A DNA stretch of 64,000 nucleotides from Marivita sp. (GCF_020055675.1 NZ_JAIPUS010000005.1:1-64000); one strand, 5' to 3'; positions 36,234-44,552 are shown, counted from the first letter of the stretch. Program-made: numbers and translations. The notes: generated by a model not told the origin, from the sequence alone.

Positions 36234-37199
36234 TCACACGAGGACCGATGCGGCAAAAAACAGCGCGGCCAGCAAACCGGCATCCCGATTGGACCGGAAC
36301 AGCGCCAAAAGCCGGTCATGGTCTTCCAGTTTCAACCGTCGCAACTGCCACATCATGTGCCAGCCCATCGCCCAGGGACCGCCCAGCGCCAGCACCAGCG
36401 ACAGGATCTCGCCCTGCGGCGCGGCAAGAAGAATCGCGACACCCATCAGCGCGACCGCGAGCACCAGGAACCCGTTCAAATATTTCGGCGTGTCCTCGGC
36501 GAACAGCCGCGCTGTCGACTTCACCCCGATCAGCGCGTCATCTTCCTTGTCCTGATGCGCGTAGATCGTGTCGTAGAACAGCGTCCATGCCATCCCGGCA
36601 AGATAGAGGAATACGGCCGGCCAACCCAGCGCGCCGGTATGTGCCGTCCACGCCAGCAAAGCGCCCCAATTGAACGCGATGCCAAGAAAGATCTGCGGCC
36701 ACCAGGTGAACCGCTTGGCAAACGGGTAGATCGCCACCGGAACAAGCGCGACAATCCCCAGCACGATCGCCTGCACCGGAAAGGTCAAAAGGATACAGAA
36801 CGCCACCAGCGACTGGACCACCGCCCAGACCAGCGCCTGCCGCGCGGTCACCTGGCCCGACGGGATCGGTCGCGACGCGGTGCGCGCCACCGATCCGTCG
36901 ATGTCGCGATCGGTGATGTCGTTCCAAGTACAGCCCGCACCCCGCATCAGAAACGCGCCGATGCCGCACCCCAGAATGATCCACGCATCAAACGGCCGCG
37001 CGTGACCAGTGTGGAACATCGCCAGCAGCACACCCCAGACGCAGGGCAGATAGAGCAACCACGTACCAATCGGCCGGTCCGCCCGGCTCAGCCGAAGATA
37101 GGGTCGCGTCCACGCCGGGGCGCGCCTGTCGACCCAATTCCCCTTCACGGCATCGGCGACAGCGCCGTTCCGGTCTGGTGTTGTCTGCGGGCCGCGCAT
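36234..37199 (-). CDS. ubiA: 4-hydroxybenzoate octaprenyltransferase
   Basis: A 321-residue polytopic membrane enzyme that attaches the polyprenyl tail to 4-hydroxybenzoate in ubiquinone synthesis. Both Asp-rich prenyl-diphosphate/Mg motifs are present: NDITDRDID in the first half and DTIYAHQDKEDD in the second. About eight or nine transmembrane helices are visible. The ATG at 37199 lies just past the divergent rsmE start; the longer frame to 37616 would run through rsmE antisense and is rejected. The family is usually about 300-320 residues. Confidence 0.95.
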   Translation of the reverse strand: MRGPQTTPDRNGAVADAVKGNWVDRRAPAWTRPYLRLSRADRPIGTWLLYLPCVWGVLLAMFHTGHARPFDAWIILGCGIGAFLMRGAGCTWNDITDRDIDGSVARTASRPIPSGQVTARQALVWAVVQSLVAFCILLTFPVQAIVLGIVALVPVAIYPFAKRFTWWPQIFLGIAFNWGALLAWTAHTGALGWPAVFLYLAGMAWTLFYDTIYAHQDKEDDALIGVKSTARLFAEDTPKYLNGFLVLAVALMGVAILLAAPQGEILSLVLALGGPWAMGWHMMWQLRRLKLEDHDRLLALFRSNRDAGLLAALFFAASVLV

Positions 37200-37211
37200 A
37201 TGTGTTGCTCC

Positions 37212-37931
37212 ATGAGTGCGAAGGTCAGACTTTTTGTAGAGCAGCCCCTCGGTCCGGCACAACCCGTCGCGCTGACGCGGGAGCAGGCGCACTATCTCTT
37301 TGGCGTCATGCGGCTTGGCCCAGGCGCGCAGGTCGCGCTGTTCAACGGCGAAGACGGCGAATGGCAGTCCGACGTGGTCGAGGCCGGAAAACGCAAGGGT
37401 GTTCTTGTGTGCCGGCAGCAATCGCAACAGCAATCCCGGCCCCCGGACCTCTGGCTGCTCTTCGCGCCGATAAAGAAAGCGCGCACGGATTTCATCGTTG
37501 AGAAAGCCACCGAGATGGGCGCACGCCGCATCATCCCGGTCCAGACCGACTTCACCAATTCCGAACGTGTCCGGCAGGACCGCCTGCACGCACACGCCAA
37601 GGAGGCGGCGGAACAATGCGGCGGCACTTTCGTGCCGGAGGTGGCCGACCTGACCAAGCTGGACGCACTGCTTGCGGGCTGGGACAGCCAGCGTCGCATT
37701 GCCTTTTGCGATGAAACACTGGCGGGTGCGTCCGGCCCGCTACCCGATACACCCGGTCCGTGGGCTATCCTGATCGGACCGGAGGGCGGGTTCTCCGACG
37801 CCGAACGCCGACGCCTGCACGCCATGGACGCCGCCTTTGCGATCAGCCTCGGTCCGCGGATCCTGCGCGCCGACACCGCCGCGGTCGCCGCGCTCACCCT
37901 CTGGCAATCAACGCTCGGAGACTGGAGATGA
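37212..37931 (+). CDS. rsmE: 16S rRNA (uracil-1498-N3)-methyltransferase
   Basis: A 239-residue SPOUT-class rRNA methylase that modifies m3U1498 in the decoding region. The N-terminal PUA-like domain (about 1-70, RLFVEQPL) is followed by the trefoil-knot methyltransferase domain with LIGPEGGFS and LGPRILRADTA near the C-terminus. The ATG at 37212 starts the usual family N-terminus; an in-frame ATG at 37200 is a possible alternative adding four residues. It is divergent from ubiA, with the two starts only 12 bases apart, so both promoters overlap coding sequence. Confidence 0.95.
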   Translation: MSAKVRLFVEQPLGPAQPVALTREQAHYLFGVMRLGPGAQVALFNGEDGEWQSDVVEAGKRKGVLVCRQQSQQQSRPPDLWLLFAPIKKARTDFIVEKATEMGARRIIPVQTDFTNSERVRQDRLHAHAKEAAEQCGGTFVPEVADLTKLDALLAGWDSQRRIAFCDETLAGASGPLPDTPGPWAILIGPEGGFSDAERRRLHAMDAAFAISLGPRILRADTAAVAALTLWQSTLGDWR

Positions 37932-37935
37932 GCCA

Positions 37936-37977
37936 TTTTCGATCGACCGAAAATCCCACATCCTTGGAAGGATGTGG
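37936..37977. repeat. Two adjacent short hairpins between rsmE and the next gene
   Basis: ATTTTCG and CGAAAAT flank six bases (about 37935-37954), and directly after it CCACATCCTT and AAGGATGTGG form a ten-pair stem with a GG turn (37956-37977). There is no T tract. It resembles the palindrome-rich intergenic repeats seen elsewhere in the window. Confidence 0.55.
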
Positions 37978-37995
37978 CCCCCGGGGGAACCCGTG

Positions 37996-38526
37996 ATGAG
38001 CTTTATCCGGCCCGATGTCCAAGACGCCTTGAAACGCTGGCGCGAGGCGCTGATCGGTGGGGCGGTCATGCTGGTGGGTCTGTACTGGGTGTTCGGTGTC
38101 AGCCCGGGCTTGCTCACCTATATCGGATATCTTGCGCTCTTTCTCGGGGCTGCGCTGTTTTTTGCCGGGCTGCAACGGGGCCGCGCCCGCATCGGCGGCG
38201 GCGGACCCGGTGTCGTGCAAATCGTTGAGCGGCGCATCGGCTATTTCGGCCCGCTCGACGGCGGCATGGTCGATCTGGAGGCCATTACCTCCATCCGGCT
38301 CGACCCGACACAGCATCCACGCCACTGGATCATCGCGCAGGACACCGGACCGGCCCTTCACATCCCAGTGAACGCCGAAGGCGCCGACATGCTCTTTGAC
38401 ACCTTCGCAAGCCTTCCGGGTCTCAGCCCCGGTCGCATCACCGCCACTTTGAATGATGACGGCACGGCGCCAATTGTGCTGTGGCGCAGATCAGACCTTG
38501 AGAAACGCATCGCGCGCCTGCATTGA
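37996..38526 (+). CDS. Hypothetical membrane protein
   Basis: A 176-residue protein with two transmembrane segments in the first third (about 19-38 and 42-60) and a C-terminal beta-rich cytoplasmic domain with conserved-looking RIGYFGPLDGG and LWRRSD stretches. I cannot name the family. The ATG at 37996 is chosen because the frame before it is unlike protein and overlaps rsmE. It sits between rsmE and gshA on the same strand, an arrangement I recall as common in roseobacters. Co-transcription is likely. Confidence 0.78.
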   Translation: MSFIRPDVQDALKRWREALIGGAVMLVGLYWVFGVSPGLLTYIGYLALFLGAALFFAGLQRGRARIGGGGPGVVQIVERRIGYFGPLDGGMVDLEAITSIRLDPTQHPRHWIIAQDTGPALHIPVNAEGADMLFDTFASLPGLSPGRITATLNDDGTAPIVLWRRSDLEKRIARLH

Positions 38527-38589
38527 CACCCTGCGAAATCCGGCCCAAGGCTGGCCGAATTGATACTCGAGGCCGAGCGGAGGCACGCC

Positions 38590-39960
38590 ATGTCCATCCC
38601 CCAAACCGGCGGCGGGCCGATCGAACATCCCGATCAGCTCGCGCAATATCTTGCCGAGGGCTGCAAGCCCAAGCAAGACTGGCGCATCGGTACCGAACAC
38701 GAGAAATTCGGCTTCTGCAAGGATACGCTGCGCCCCCTGCCCTTCGAGGGGGACCGCTCGATCCTCGCCGTACTCAAGGGCTTGCGCGATGGTCACGGAT
38801 GGGCACCGGTGATGGAAGGCGACCATCTGATCGGCCTTGAAAAGGACGGGGCGAATATCTCGCTCGAACCGGGGGGTCAGCTGGAACTCTCGGGCGCGCC
38901 GCTCGAAACCATTCACCAGACCTGTGACGAGGTGAACGATCACCTGCGCGACGTGAAGTCGATCTCCGACAAGATCGGTGTCGGCTTCATCGGCCTCGGC
39001 GCCGCCCCGATCTGGACCCATGACGAGATGCCGCTCATGCCCAAGGGCCGCTACAAGCTGATGGACGGCTACATGAAGAAAGTCGGCACCGCCGGCACCA
39101 CCATGATGCGCCGCACCTGTACAGTTCAGGTAAACCTCGACTTTTCATCCGAGCCGGACATGGTGCAGAAAATGCGCGTCGCCCTGGCCCTGCAACCCGT
39201 GGCCAACGCGCTCTTTGCGACGTCGCCGTTCTTCGAGGGCAAGCTGAACGGCCACAAAAGCTGGCGGGGCCGGGTATGGCGGCATCTGGATGACGCGCGC
39301 ACCGGCATGTTGCCCTTCGTCTTCGACGAGGGATTCGGCTTCGAAGCCTGGGTGCAATACGCGCTCGATGTGCCGATGTATTTCGTCTACCGCGACGGTG
39401 TGTACCACGATGCGCTGGGGCAGTCCTTTCGCGACTTTCTAAAGGGCGAACTGCCCGCCCTGCCGGGCGAAATGCCCACCCTGTCGGATTGGGCGGATCA
39501 CCTGACCACGATCTTCCCCGAAGCCCGGCTCAAGAAATTCATCGAGATGCGCGGAGCCGATGGTGGCCCTTGGCGGCGACTCTGCGCCCTGCCGGCGTTC
39601 TGGGTCGGGCTGACCTATGACCAGACGGCGCTCGACGCGGCGTGGGACCTGGCGAAAGGCTGGGATGCCGAGACCCGCGAAGGCTTGCGCGTTGCCGCCT
39701 CCGTCGACGGGCTCCAGGCCAGGGTGAACGGTATCGACATGCGCGAGCTGGCCCAGGAGACGCTCAGGATTTCCGAAGCCGGCCTGGCAAACCGGGCTTA
39801 TCCCGGAGCAGGCGGGCTCGTACCGGATGAGACCCATTTCCTCAACGCCTTGAAGGAAAGCGTGGAGACCGGAGAGACGCTGGCCGACGAACTGATCGAC
39901 CGGTACAAGGGCGACTGGAACGGCGACCTGAGCCGCATCTATCGCGAATACAGCTACTGA
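38590..39960 (+). CDS. gshA: Glutamate-cysteine ligase, plant/alphaproteobacterial type
   Basis: A 456-residue ATP-dependent ligase that joins glutamate and cysteine, the first step of glutathione synthesis. It belongs to the GCS2-like plant/alphaproteobacterial family: GTEHEKFGF near 37-45 (substrate/metal-binding Glu), LEPGGQLELSG (metal ligands), and MRRTCTVQVNLDF further on. The ATG at 38590 is preceded by GAGCGGAGGCACGCC (RBS). The gene ends 8 bases before a pair of long palindromes that separate it from the convergent gamma-glutamyltransferase, an enzyme family of the same metabolite. Confidence 0.96.
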   Translation: MSIPQTGGGPIEHPDQLAQYLAEGCKPKQDWRIGTEHEKFGFCKDTLRPLPFEGDRSILAVLKGLRDGHGWAPVMEGDHLIGLEKDGANISLEPGGQLELSGAPLETIHQTCDEVNDHLRDVKSISDKIGVGFIGLGAAPIWTHDEMPLMPKGRYKLMDGYMKKVGTAGTTMMRRTCTVQVNLDFSSEPDMVQKMRVALALQPVANALFATSPFFEGKLNGHKSWRGRVWRHLDDARTGMLPFVFDEGFGFEAWVQYALDVPMYFVYRDGVYHDALGQSFRDFLKGELPALPGEMPTLSDWADHLTTIFPEARLKKFIEMRGADGGPWRRLCALPAFWVGLTYDQTALDAAWDLAKGWDAETREGLRVAASVDGLQARVNGIDMRELAQETLRISEAGLANRAYPGAGGLVPDETHFLNALKESVETGETLADELIDRYKGDWNGDLSRIYREYSY

Positions 39961-39967
39961 CCGGGCG

Positions 39968-40016
39968 CCCAAGCGGTTTCGAAACCGCTTGGGACGGCAT
40001 TTCGAAATGCCGTCCC
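39968..40016. repeat. Two abutting perfect 26-bp palindromes centred on TTCGAA
   Basis: Positions 39968-39993 and 39991-40016 are each perfect 26-base palindromes, both with TTCGAA at the centre, sharing a GGG. Outer arms differ (CCCAAGCGGTT versus GGGACGGCATT). They lie between the convergent gshA and ggt genes, where they could act as a bidirectional terminator, though without a T tract, or be an intergenic repeat unit. Confidence 0.8.
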
Positions 40017-40020
40017 CCGC

Positions 40021-41598
40021 TCAATACCCAATCGCGCACCCGTCCTTGCGCGGGTCGGATGCCCCTTCCAGCACGCCGCTTTCATGGATCAGGATGGCCT
40101 GCGCACCGCCGATGGCAACCTCCGGCGTCTCGATCTCATGCCCCATCTGTGCAAGCGCCGTGCGGACATCGTCGCCGTAGCCGCGCTCCATCATCAGCTT
40201 TCCGTTCTCTGCGAAACAGCGTGGCGCATCCAATGCGGCCTGCGGATCCAGCCCGTAATCGGTCATGTTGGTGATCGCGCGCGCATGGCCTGTCGATTGG
40301 TATTGCCCGCCCATCACACCGAAGGGCATGGACACGCGGCCTGCATCCCGCAGCATCCCCGGAATGATCGTGTGCATCGGCCGCTTGCCGCCGCCGTACT
40401 CGTTTGGATGCCCGTCTTGCAGCGCGAACCCGGCGCCGCGGTTCTGGAACAGGATTCCGAATTTCTCGGATGCGATGCCCGACCCGAACCCGTGGAAGAT
40501 CGAATAGATCAGGGAAACCGCCATCCGGTCCCTGTCTACCACGGTGATATAGATGGTGTCCTTGTGCACCGCTTCGCTCAGCGCCGCAGGCCCCGGCATT
40601 GCGCGCTTCGGGTCGATCAGCGCCGCCAGCCGCTTTGCCGTGTCCATGGACAGCATGTGATCGAGCCGGGTCATGTGATCGGGGTCAGCCACGAAGCGGT
40701 TACGCGCGTCATAGGCCAGCTTGGTCGCCTCGGCCTCGATATGCGCGCGCTGCGCCCCGAACGGATCCATCGCGGCAAGATCGAACTGCGACAGGATATT
40801 CAACATCAGGATCGCCGTAGCCCCCTGACCGTTCGGCGCATGCTCAAGCAGCTCGCGCCCCTTGTAGGTCCCGCTGATCGGCGCCCCGATCGTGGCTTCG
40901 GTCGCGGCGAAATCCGCCGCCGTGTGCACGCCGCCCAGCGCATTCAGCGTGGCCAGCATATCTTCGGCAACCTCGCCGGTGTAAAACCCGTCACGTCCCT
41001 GTTTGGCGATCCGCTTCAACACATCGGCCTGCCCCGGCAAGCGGAACAGATCGCCCCGCGTCGGCGTCCGGCCGTTGTCCAGGAAATGTGTTCGCGCATG
41101 ACCCTGCAAAAGACCCGCGCTCTGGCTCCAGTCCCAGGCCACGCGATCCGCCACAGGCAATCCGGCCTCCATGAGGTGAATGGCCGGGGCCAGGCTGCCA
41201 GCCAGGCCCAACCGTCCCCAGCGGTCCGACATGGTACAAAATGCATCAACCGCGCCGGGGATGGTCACCGCCTCCGGACCGTGCAGCGGCACCGCGTCCA
41301 GTTTCCGCGCGCGCAGATCTTGTGCCTGCGCCGCCGCCGGAGCGCGCCCTGATCCGTTCACCCCGATGACATCGTCGCCTCCCGCAGGCGAGACCAGCGC
41401 AAAGCAATCCCCGCCGATCCCGGTCATCGCCGGTTCTGCCAACCCGAGGAGGACCGCACCCGCGATCGCGGCATCCACGGCATTCCCGCCACGCCTGAGG
41501 ATGTCGATGGCCGCCGCTGCTGCCACGGGATGCGACGTGGCACACATGCCGTCTGTTGCCATCACCGCGGACCGGCCCGGCATCTGAAAATCACGCAT
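40021..41598 (-). CDS. ggt: Gamma-glutamyltransferase family protein (cytoplasmic form)
   Basis: A 525-residue Ntn-hydrolase of the gamma-glutamyltransferase family. The self-processing/catalytic threonine is probably in KDTIYITVVDRD, replacing the classical TTH motif; the downstream RGAGF and GGQYQ stretches match the small-subunit part. No signal peptide is seen, unlike the periplasmic E. coli enzyme, so it should act in the cytoplasm, and its substrate may be another gamma-glutamyl amide. The ATG at 41598 is preceded by a GGGGGGTCTCCA region. It converges on gshA. Confidence 0.87.
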   Translation of the reverse strand: MRDFQMPGRSAVMATDGMCATSHPVAAAAAIDILRRGGNAVDAAIAGAVLLGLAEPAMTGIGGDCFALVSPAGGDDVIGVNGSGRAPAAAQAQDLRARKLDAVPLHGPEAVTIPGAVDAFCTMSDRWGRLGLAGSLAPAIHLMEAGLPVADRVAWDWSQSAGLLQGHARTHFLDNGRTPTRGDLFRLPGQADVLKRIAKQGRDGFYTGEVAEDMLATLNALGGVHTAADFAATEATIGAPISGTYKGRELLEHAPNGQGATAILMLNILSQFDLAAMDPFGAQRAHIEAEATKLAYDARNRFVADPDHMTRLDHMLSMDTAKRLAALIDPKRAMPGPAALSEAVHKDTIYITVVDRDRMAVSLIYSIFHGFGSGIASEKFGILFQNRGAGFALQDGHPNEYGGGKRPMHTIIPGMLRDAGRVSMPFGVMGGQYQSTGHARAITNMTDYGLDPQAALDAPRCFAENGKLMMERGYGDDVRTALAQMGHEIETPEVAIGGAQAILIHESGVLEGASDPRKDGCAIGY

Positions 41599-41933
41599 TG
41601 GAGACCCCCCTATCAGTTGCGGCCACAATAGGCAGGCAACCGGTCAGGTCAATCGCATCATCAAGCAAGGAGGGGGGTGAGTACCTCGACGCCGCACGCT
41701 GGGTGGGGGCTGTTGATGGCGCGACGCCGAGGTGAAGCTATTAGCAGCTACCCTTGCAATATCCCCTCAAACCACGACCAAAGTTCGGAGCGAATACGGC
41801 CTTATTGCGACCTTTGAGGAATTTCGCGCAACAGAACCCATTGGAAGAGCGTGATTATTTCAATTTCGAAGACAAGGCTGCCAAAATTGCAGCCATTGGA
41901 CCTGCGCCCGCGCAATCGAAACCCAGGACACCC
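41599..41933. other. Intergenic region, no gene seen
   Basis: About 335 bases between two minus-strand genes. A purine-rich patch (AAGGAGGGGGGTGAG near 41669) stands out, but no open frame near it resembles a protein. Open frames that cross the stretch show no family motif. It presumably holds the ggt promoter. Confidence 0.4.
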
Positions 41934-42392
41934 TCAGATGTCCAGGATAATGGACAACCGATTCTGTCCGCCCTCGCGCAGATACCCGATGTCGCGCACC
42001 AGCGCCCGGATCAGCAACCAGCCATATCCCCCTTCGCTCAGATCGGAGGGGTCCGGCGCCGTGCCATCCGTCACCCGGCCAAACGGCAGCGCCACCCCCC
42101 AATCCACGAGCGTCACGCGCAGCACGGAGTCGGTCAATTCCAACCGCAGCGCAACGGCTCCCAGACCATAGGTCGGATACGCATGTTCCGCGATATTGTT
42201 GAGCGCTTCCGCCACGACAATCCACAAATTTTCTTGCGCCGTTTCGGCCCGCGTCCCCACCAAAGCCATCTGGATCCGCGACAGGATTTCCGGCGTGACG
42301 GGGTCGAGCGCCGGCAGGCACAGTTGCAGCAAGAGGTCGGCGTCAGCGTTTCTTTGTGCCAATTGCCTGATCCGCCGTCTCGTGGATCGCAA
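41934..42392 (-). CDS. RsbW-type serine kinase/anti-sigma ATP-binding protein
   Basis: A protein of about 150 residues with a GHKL ATPase fold as in RsbW/SpoIIAB: N-box EALNNIAEHAY, G1-like DWGVAL, and the GGYGWLLIRALV glycine loop. Such proteins bind a sigma factor or another partner and phosphorylate a STAS antagonist. The start is uncertain: TTG at 42392 overlaps the upstream STAS gene by 50 bases, and a TTG at 42362 with AGG just upstream is an alternative. The pair STAS then RsbW, in that order, is typical; no PP2C phosphatase or sigma gene is adjacent. Confidence 0.8.
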   Translation of the reverse strand: MRSTRRRIRQLAQRNADADLLLQLCLPALDPVTPEILSRIQMALVGTRAETAQENLWIVVAEALNNIAEHAYPTYGLGAVALRLELTDSVLRVTLVDWGVALPFGRVTDGTAPDPSDLSEGGYGWLLIRALVRDIGYLREGGQNRLSIILDI

Positions 42393-42681
42393 ACACCGTG
42401 TCCATCCGTGTCAAGCGAAACACCTTTTGAACGATCGGCTGCAATGCCGCGAGATCAAGGCTTTGCCCCGGGCGCAATTGCTTCATCGACGCGACAACCG
42501 CGCCAAGACCACTCGAATCGATAAATTCCACCTGTTCGAGGTCGAGGATGAACCGCCCCTCTTGTCGAAGTGTCAGATGACGCATCTCCTCCTTGAACTG
42601 GAGCGCGACGGGCGCATCGATACGCGGGGCGTTCACCCGGATGACGGTGGCGGTGGGATAGGTGTCGACGTGCAGGTCCAT
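42343..42681 (-). CDS. STAS-domain anti-anti-sigma factor
   Basis: A 112-residue single STAS domain with the phosphorylation motif FIDSSGLGAV; Ser56 or Ser57 should be the target of the partner kinase. The dephosphorylated form would bind the RsbW-like protein and free its target. The ATG at 42681 starts the domain; the frame runs further upstream without family resemblance. The 3' end overlaps the kinase gene by up to 50 bases, so coupled expression is likely. Confidence 0.85.
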   Translation of the reverse strand: MDLHVDTYPTATVIRVNAPRIDAPVALQFKEEMRHLTLRQEGRFILDLEQVEFIDSSGLGAVVASMKQLRPGQSLDLAALQPIVQKVFRLTRMDTVFAIHETADQAIGTKKR

Positions 42682-42800
42682 AATGCCTCGGGGGTTTGTT
42701 GCGCCGGTCACCCTAGACGCCAATCCTTACCATACGGTATGCAAACCCAAGACGTTTAAACGAAAGACCAGGTGCCTGATGTTGCAATCACTGGTGCGGC

Positions 42801-43022
42801 ATGGACTCTACGACAAATGCGCCATACCTGCTGTCAAAGTTGCGCAATTGCGCACGGATCGGGCACGGGCCGGTGATCGGCGCCTCGGGCGCGCGGATCA
42901 TTGTCACATTGCTCAACGCGCTTGAAACGCGGGGTCTGACGCGCGGCATTGCCGCGATTTGCATGAGTGGCGGCGAAGGCACCGCGATCGCAACCGAACG
43001 GCCTTTTTTCTTTTGGGGCTGA
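42801..43022 (+). pseudogene. C-terminal remnant of a thiolase (acetyl-CoA acetyltransferase)
   Basis: A 73-codon open frame whose central 50 residues copy the last conserved block of thiolases: IGHGPVIGASGARI corresponds to LGHPIGASGARI, and GIAAICMSGGEGTA to LATLCIGGGxGTA, so the active-site His and Cys of that block are still present. About 340 upstream residues of the family are missing, and the GHP region holds an extra residue or shift. The last residues before the stop (RPFFFWG) are unlike thiolase. I read it as a decayed fragment. A phaA-like origin is likely. Confidence 0.7.
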
Positions 43023-43064
43023 AAACAACTTGGGGACGTGGGGCGGGCTCCCGCGCGGGGCAAC

Positions 43065-43520
43065 ATGACGGATTATCCAACGCTTGCAAAAACGATTGCG
43101 TCTCTCACCAAGGGTGAAACCGACGCGGTCGCTCTCATGGCCACGGTCGTTTGCGAAGTGCATCATTCAGATGATCGCTTCGACTGGACAGGCTTTTACC
43201 GGGTCACAGGCCCGCAAATGCTCAAGATCGGCCCTTATCAAGGCGGTCACGGCTGCTTGCAGATCCCCTTTTCGCGCGGCGTTTGCGGCGCGGCGGCCCG
43301 TTCGGGGGAAATACAGCTTGTCCCGGATGTCGGCTCCTTCCCCGGCCATATCGCCTGCGCGTCAAGCACGCGGTCGGAACTTGTTTTACCGGTCTGGAAT
43401 GCAAAGAACCGCCTGTTGGGCGTATTCGATATCGACAGCGACCAACCCGATGCGTTCGCGCCCGCGGATGCCGATGCCCTCGCCGATATCCTGAAATCGG
43501 TCTTTGCGCCCGTTGCATGA
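43065..43520 (+). CDS. msrC: Free methionine-(R)-sulfoxide reductase (GAF domain)
   Basis: A 151-residue cytoplasmic GAF-domain enzyme that reduces free methionine-R-sulfoxide. Cys64, Cys74 and Cys98 have the same spacing (10 and 24) as the catalytic and resolving cysteines of the E. coli enzyme, and RSELVLPV follows as in the family. The ATG at 43065 opens the domain; the upstream extension to 43038 is not family-like. Together with msrPQ it means that the strain can repair both protein-bound periplasmic and free cytoplasmic methionine sulfoxide. Confidence 0.93.
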   Translation: MTDYPTLAKTIASLTKGETDAVALMATVVCEVHHSDDRFDWTGFYRVTGPQMLKIGPYQGGHGCLQIPFSRGVCGAAARSGEIQLVPDVGSFPGHIACASSTRSELVLPVWNAKNRLLGVFDIDSDQPDAFAPADADALADILKSVFAPVA

Positions 43521-43809
43521 CCCTGGCACAGAGGTCCGACACGCCAACCGTTGCAAAGAGCGCGTTGTCGCGGCACGGCGAATACCGCTTTGGGTGCGTG
43601 CTGTATCACGGGACACGCGTCTTGCTTACCCGGCGGGCCGCTGCAAGACTGATCGCATGAAACCAGCAGACCGGCCTTCGAGCCGCCATCCGATAACGGC
43701 GACGGAACGTCTTCGGACGCTTGGACGCGATGCACCAAGGCGGTCCTTGCAATATCAAACGGCCACGATCGATGCGGGCTCTCCCGCGCGATCCAACAGG
43801 AGCTGATCC

Positions 43810-44433
43810 ATGCTCGAGCTTGCCGCCGCGATCCCGCCCCTGACCTATATCACCCTCATGGGCGCGGCCCTGCTGCTTTATATCACGCCGGGGGCCGACA
43901 TGATGTTCACCCTGGCCAGCGGCCTGCGCGGGGGCGCGCGCTCCGGCATCGCCGCAGCGGCGGGAATCGGCTTCGGGGTCATGGGACATGTCCTCATCGC
44001 CGCCGCCGGCCTTGCCGTTCTTCTGGTCACCTACCCGATCGCCTATGACGTGCTGCGCTACGCCGGGGCCGCTTACCTGCTCTGGCTGGCCTGGCACAGC
44101 TGGACCGATACCACCGACCCGGCCCGCCGACACGGCCGTGGCGACACTTGGCGCGCCCTGCGCCGAGGCTTTCTGACCAATATCCTCAACCCGAAGGTCG
44201 GCCTCTTCGTCCTGGCTTTCCTGCCACAATTCGCCGATCCGACCATCGGCCCCATCTGGCAGCAAATCCTTCTGCTCGGGACATTGCTGGCGCTGGGAGA
44301 GCTTGCCGCTTACTGCCTGCTCGGGGCCTTCGCTGGGTTCCTCGCCAGCCGCCTCACCCGGGCGTCCCGCCGGCTCAACAAAGCCGCCGCGCTCGTGTTC
44401 GGCGGGCTTGCCCTCCGTCTTGCCCTCGATTGA
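43810..44433 (+). CDS. LysE/RhtB-family amino-acid exporter
   Basis: A 207-residue inner-membrane translocator with about six hydrophobic segments. The family hallmarks are ITPGADMMF (PGP-like motif in the first helix) and GFLTNILNPKVGLF. Substrates in the family include lysine, homoserine, threonine and leucine; which one applies here is not evident. A clear RBS (AGGAG) sits eight bases before the ATG. It stands alone between msrC, with 289 bases of no recognisable content, and the pseudouridine synthase gene. Confidence 0.93.
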   Translation: MLELAAAIPPLTYITLMGAALLLYITPGADMMFTLASGLRGGARSGIAAAAGIGFGVMGHVLIAAAGLAVLLVTYPIAYDVLRYAGAAYLLWLAWHSWTDTTDPARRHGRGDTWRALRRGFLTNILNPKVGLFVLAFLPQFADPTIGPIWQQILLLGTLLALGELAAYCLLGAFAGFLASRLTRASRRLNKAAALVFGGLALRLALD

Positions 44434-44526
44434 CAGTCCGCGCCTTGTTCAGAACAAATCGTGCCCCGAAAGCCGCTGATCGACAAGCGGCGATGTGATC
44501 AACCGGGAGGGAACGCTTGTGCCCCG

Positions 44527-44552
44527 TTCCTGTTTTCGTCCGAAAACAGGAA
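44527..44552. repeat. 12-bp inverted repeat with two-base centre
   Basis: TTCCTGTTTTCG (44527-44538) and CGAAAACAGGAA (44541-44552) form a perfect 12-pair stem around TC. It lies between the LysE gene and the rluA-type gene and resembles the TTTTCG/CGAAAA hairpin at 37936. No T tract follows. Confidence 0.7.

Noticed and set aside
34323-37211. Very long plus-strand open frame before rsmE
   Set aside because: It runs antisense through the OmpA and ubiA genes and only becomes real at the rsmE start codon; the upstream part has no protein-like features.
43521-43809. Possible small gene between msrC and the LysE exporter
   Set aside because: Two frames end near the exporter start, but neither has a credible start, RBS or recognisable motif, and composition resembles shadow frames.
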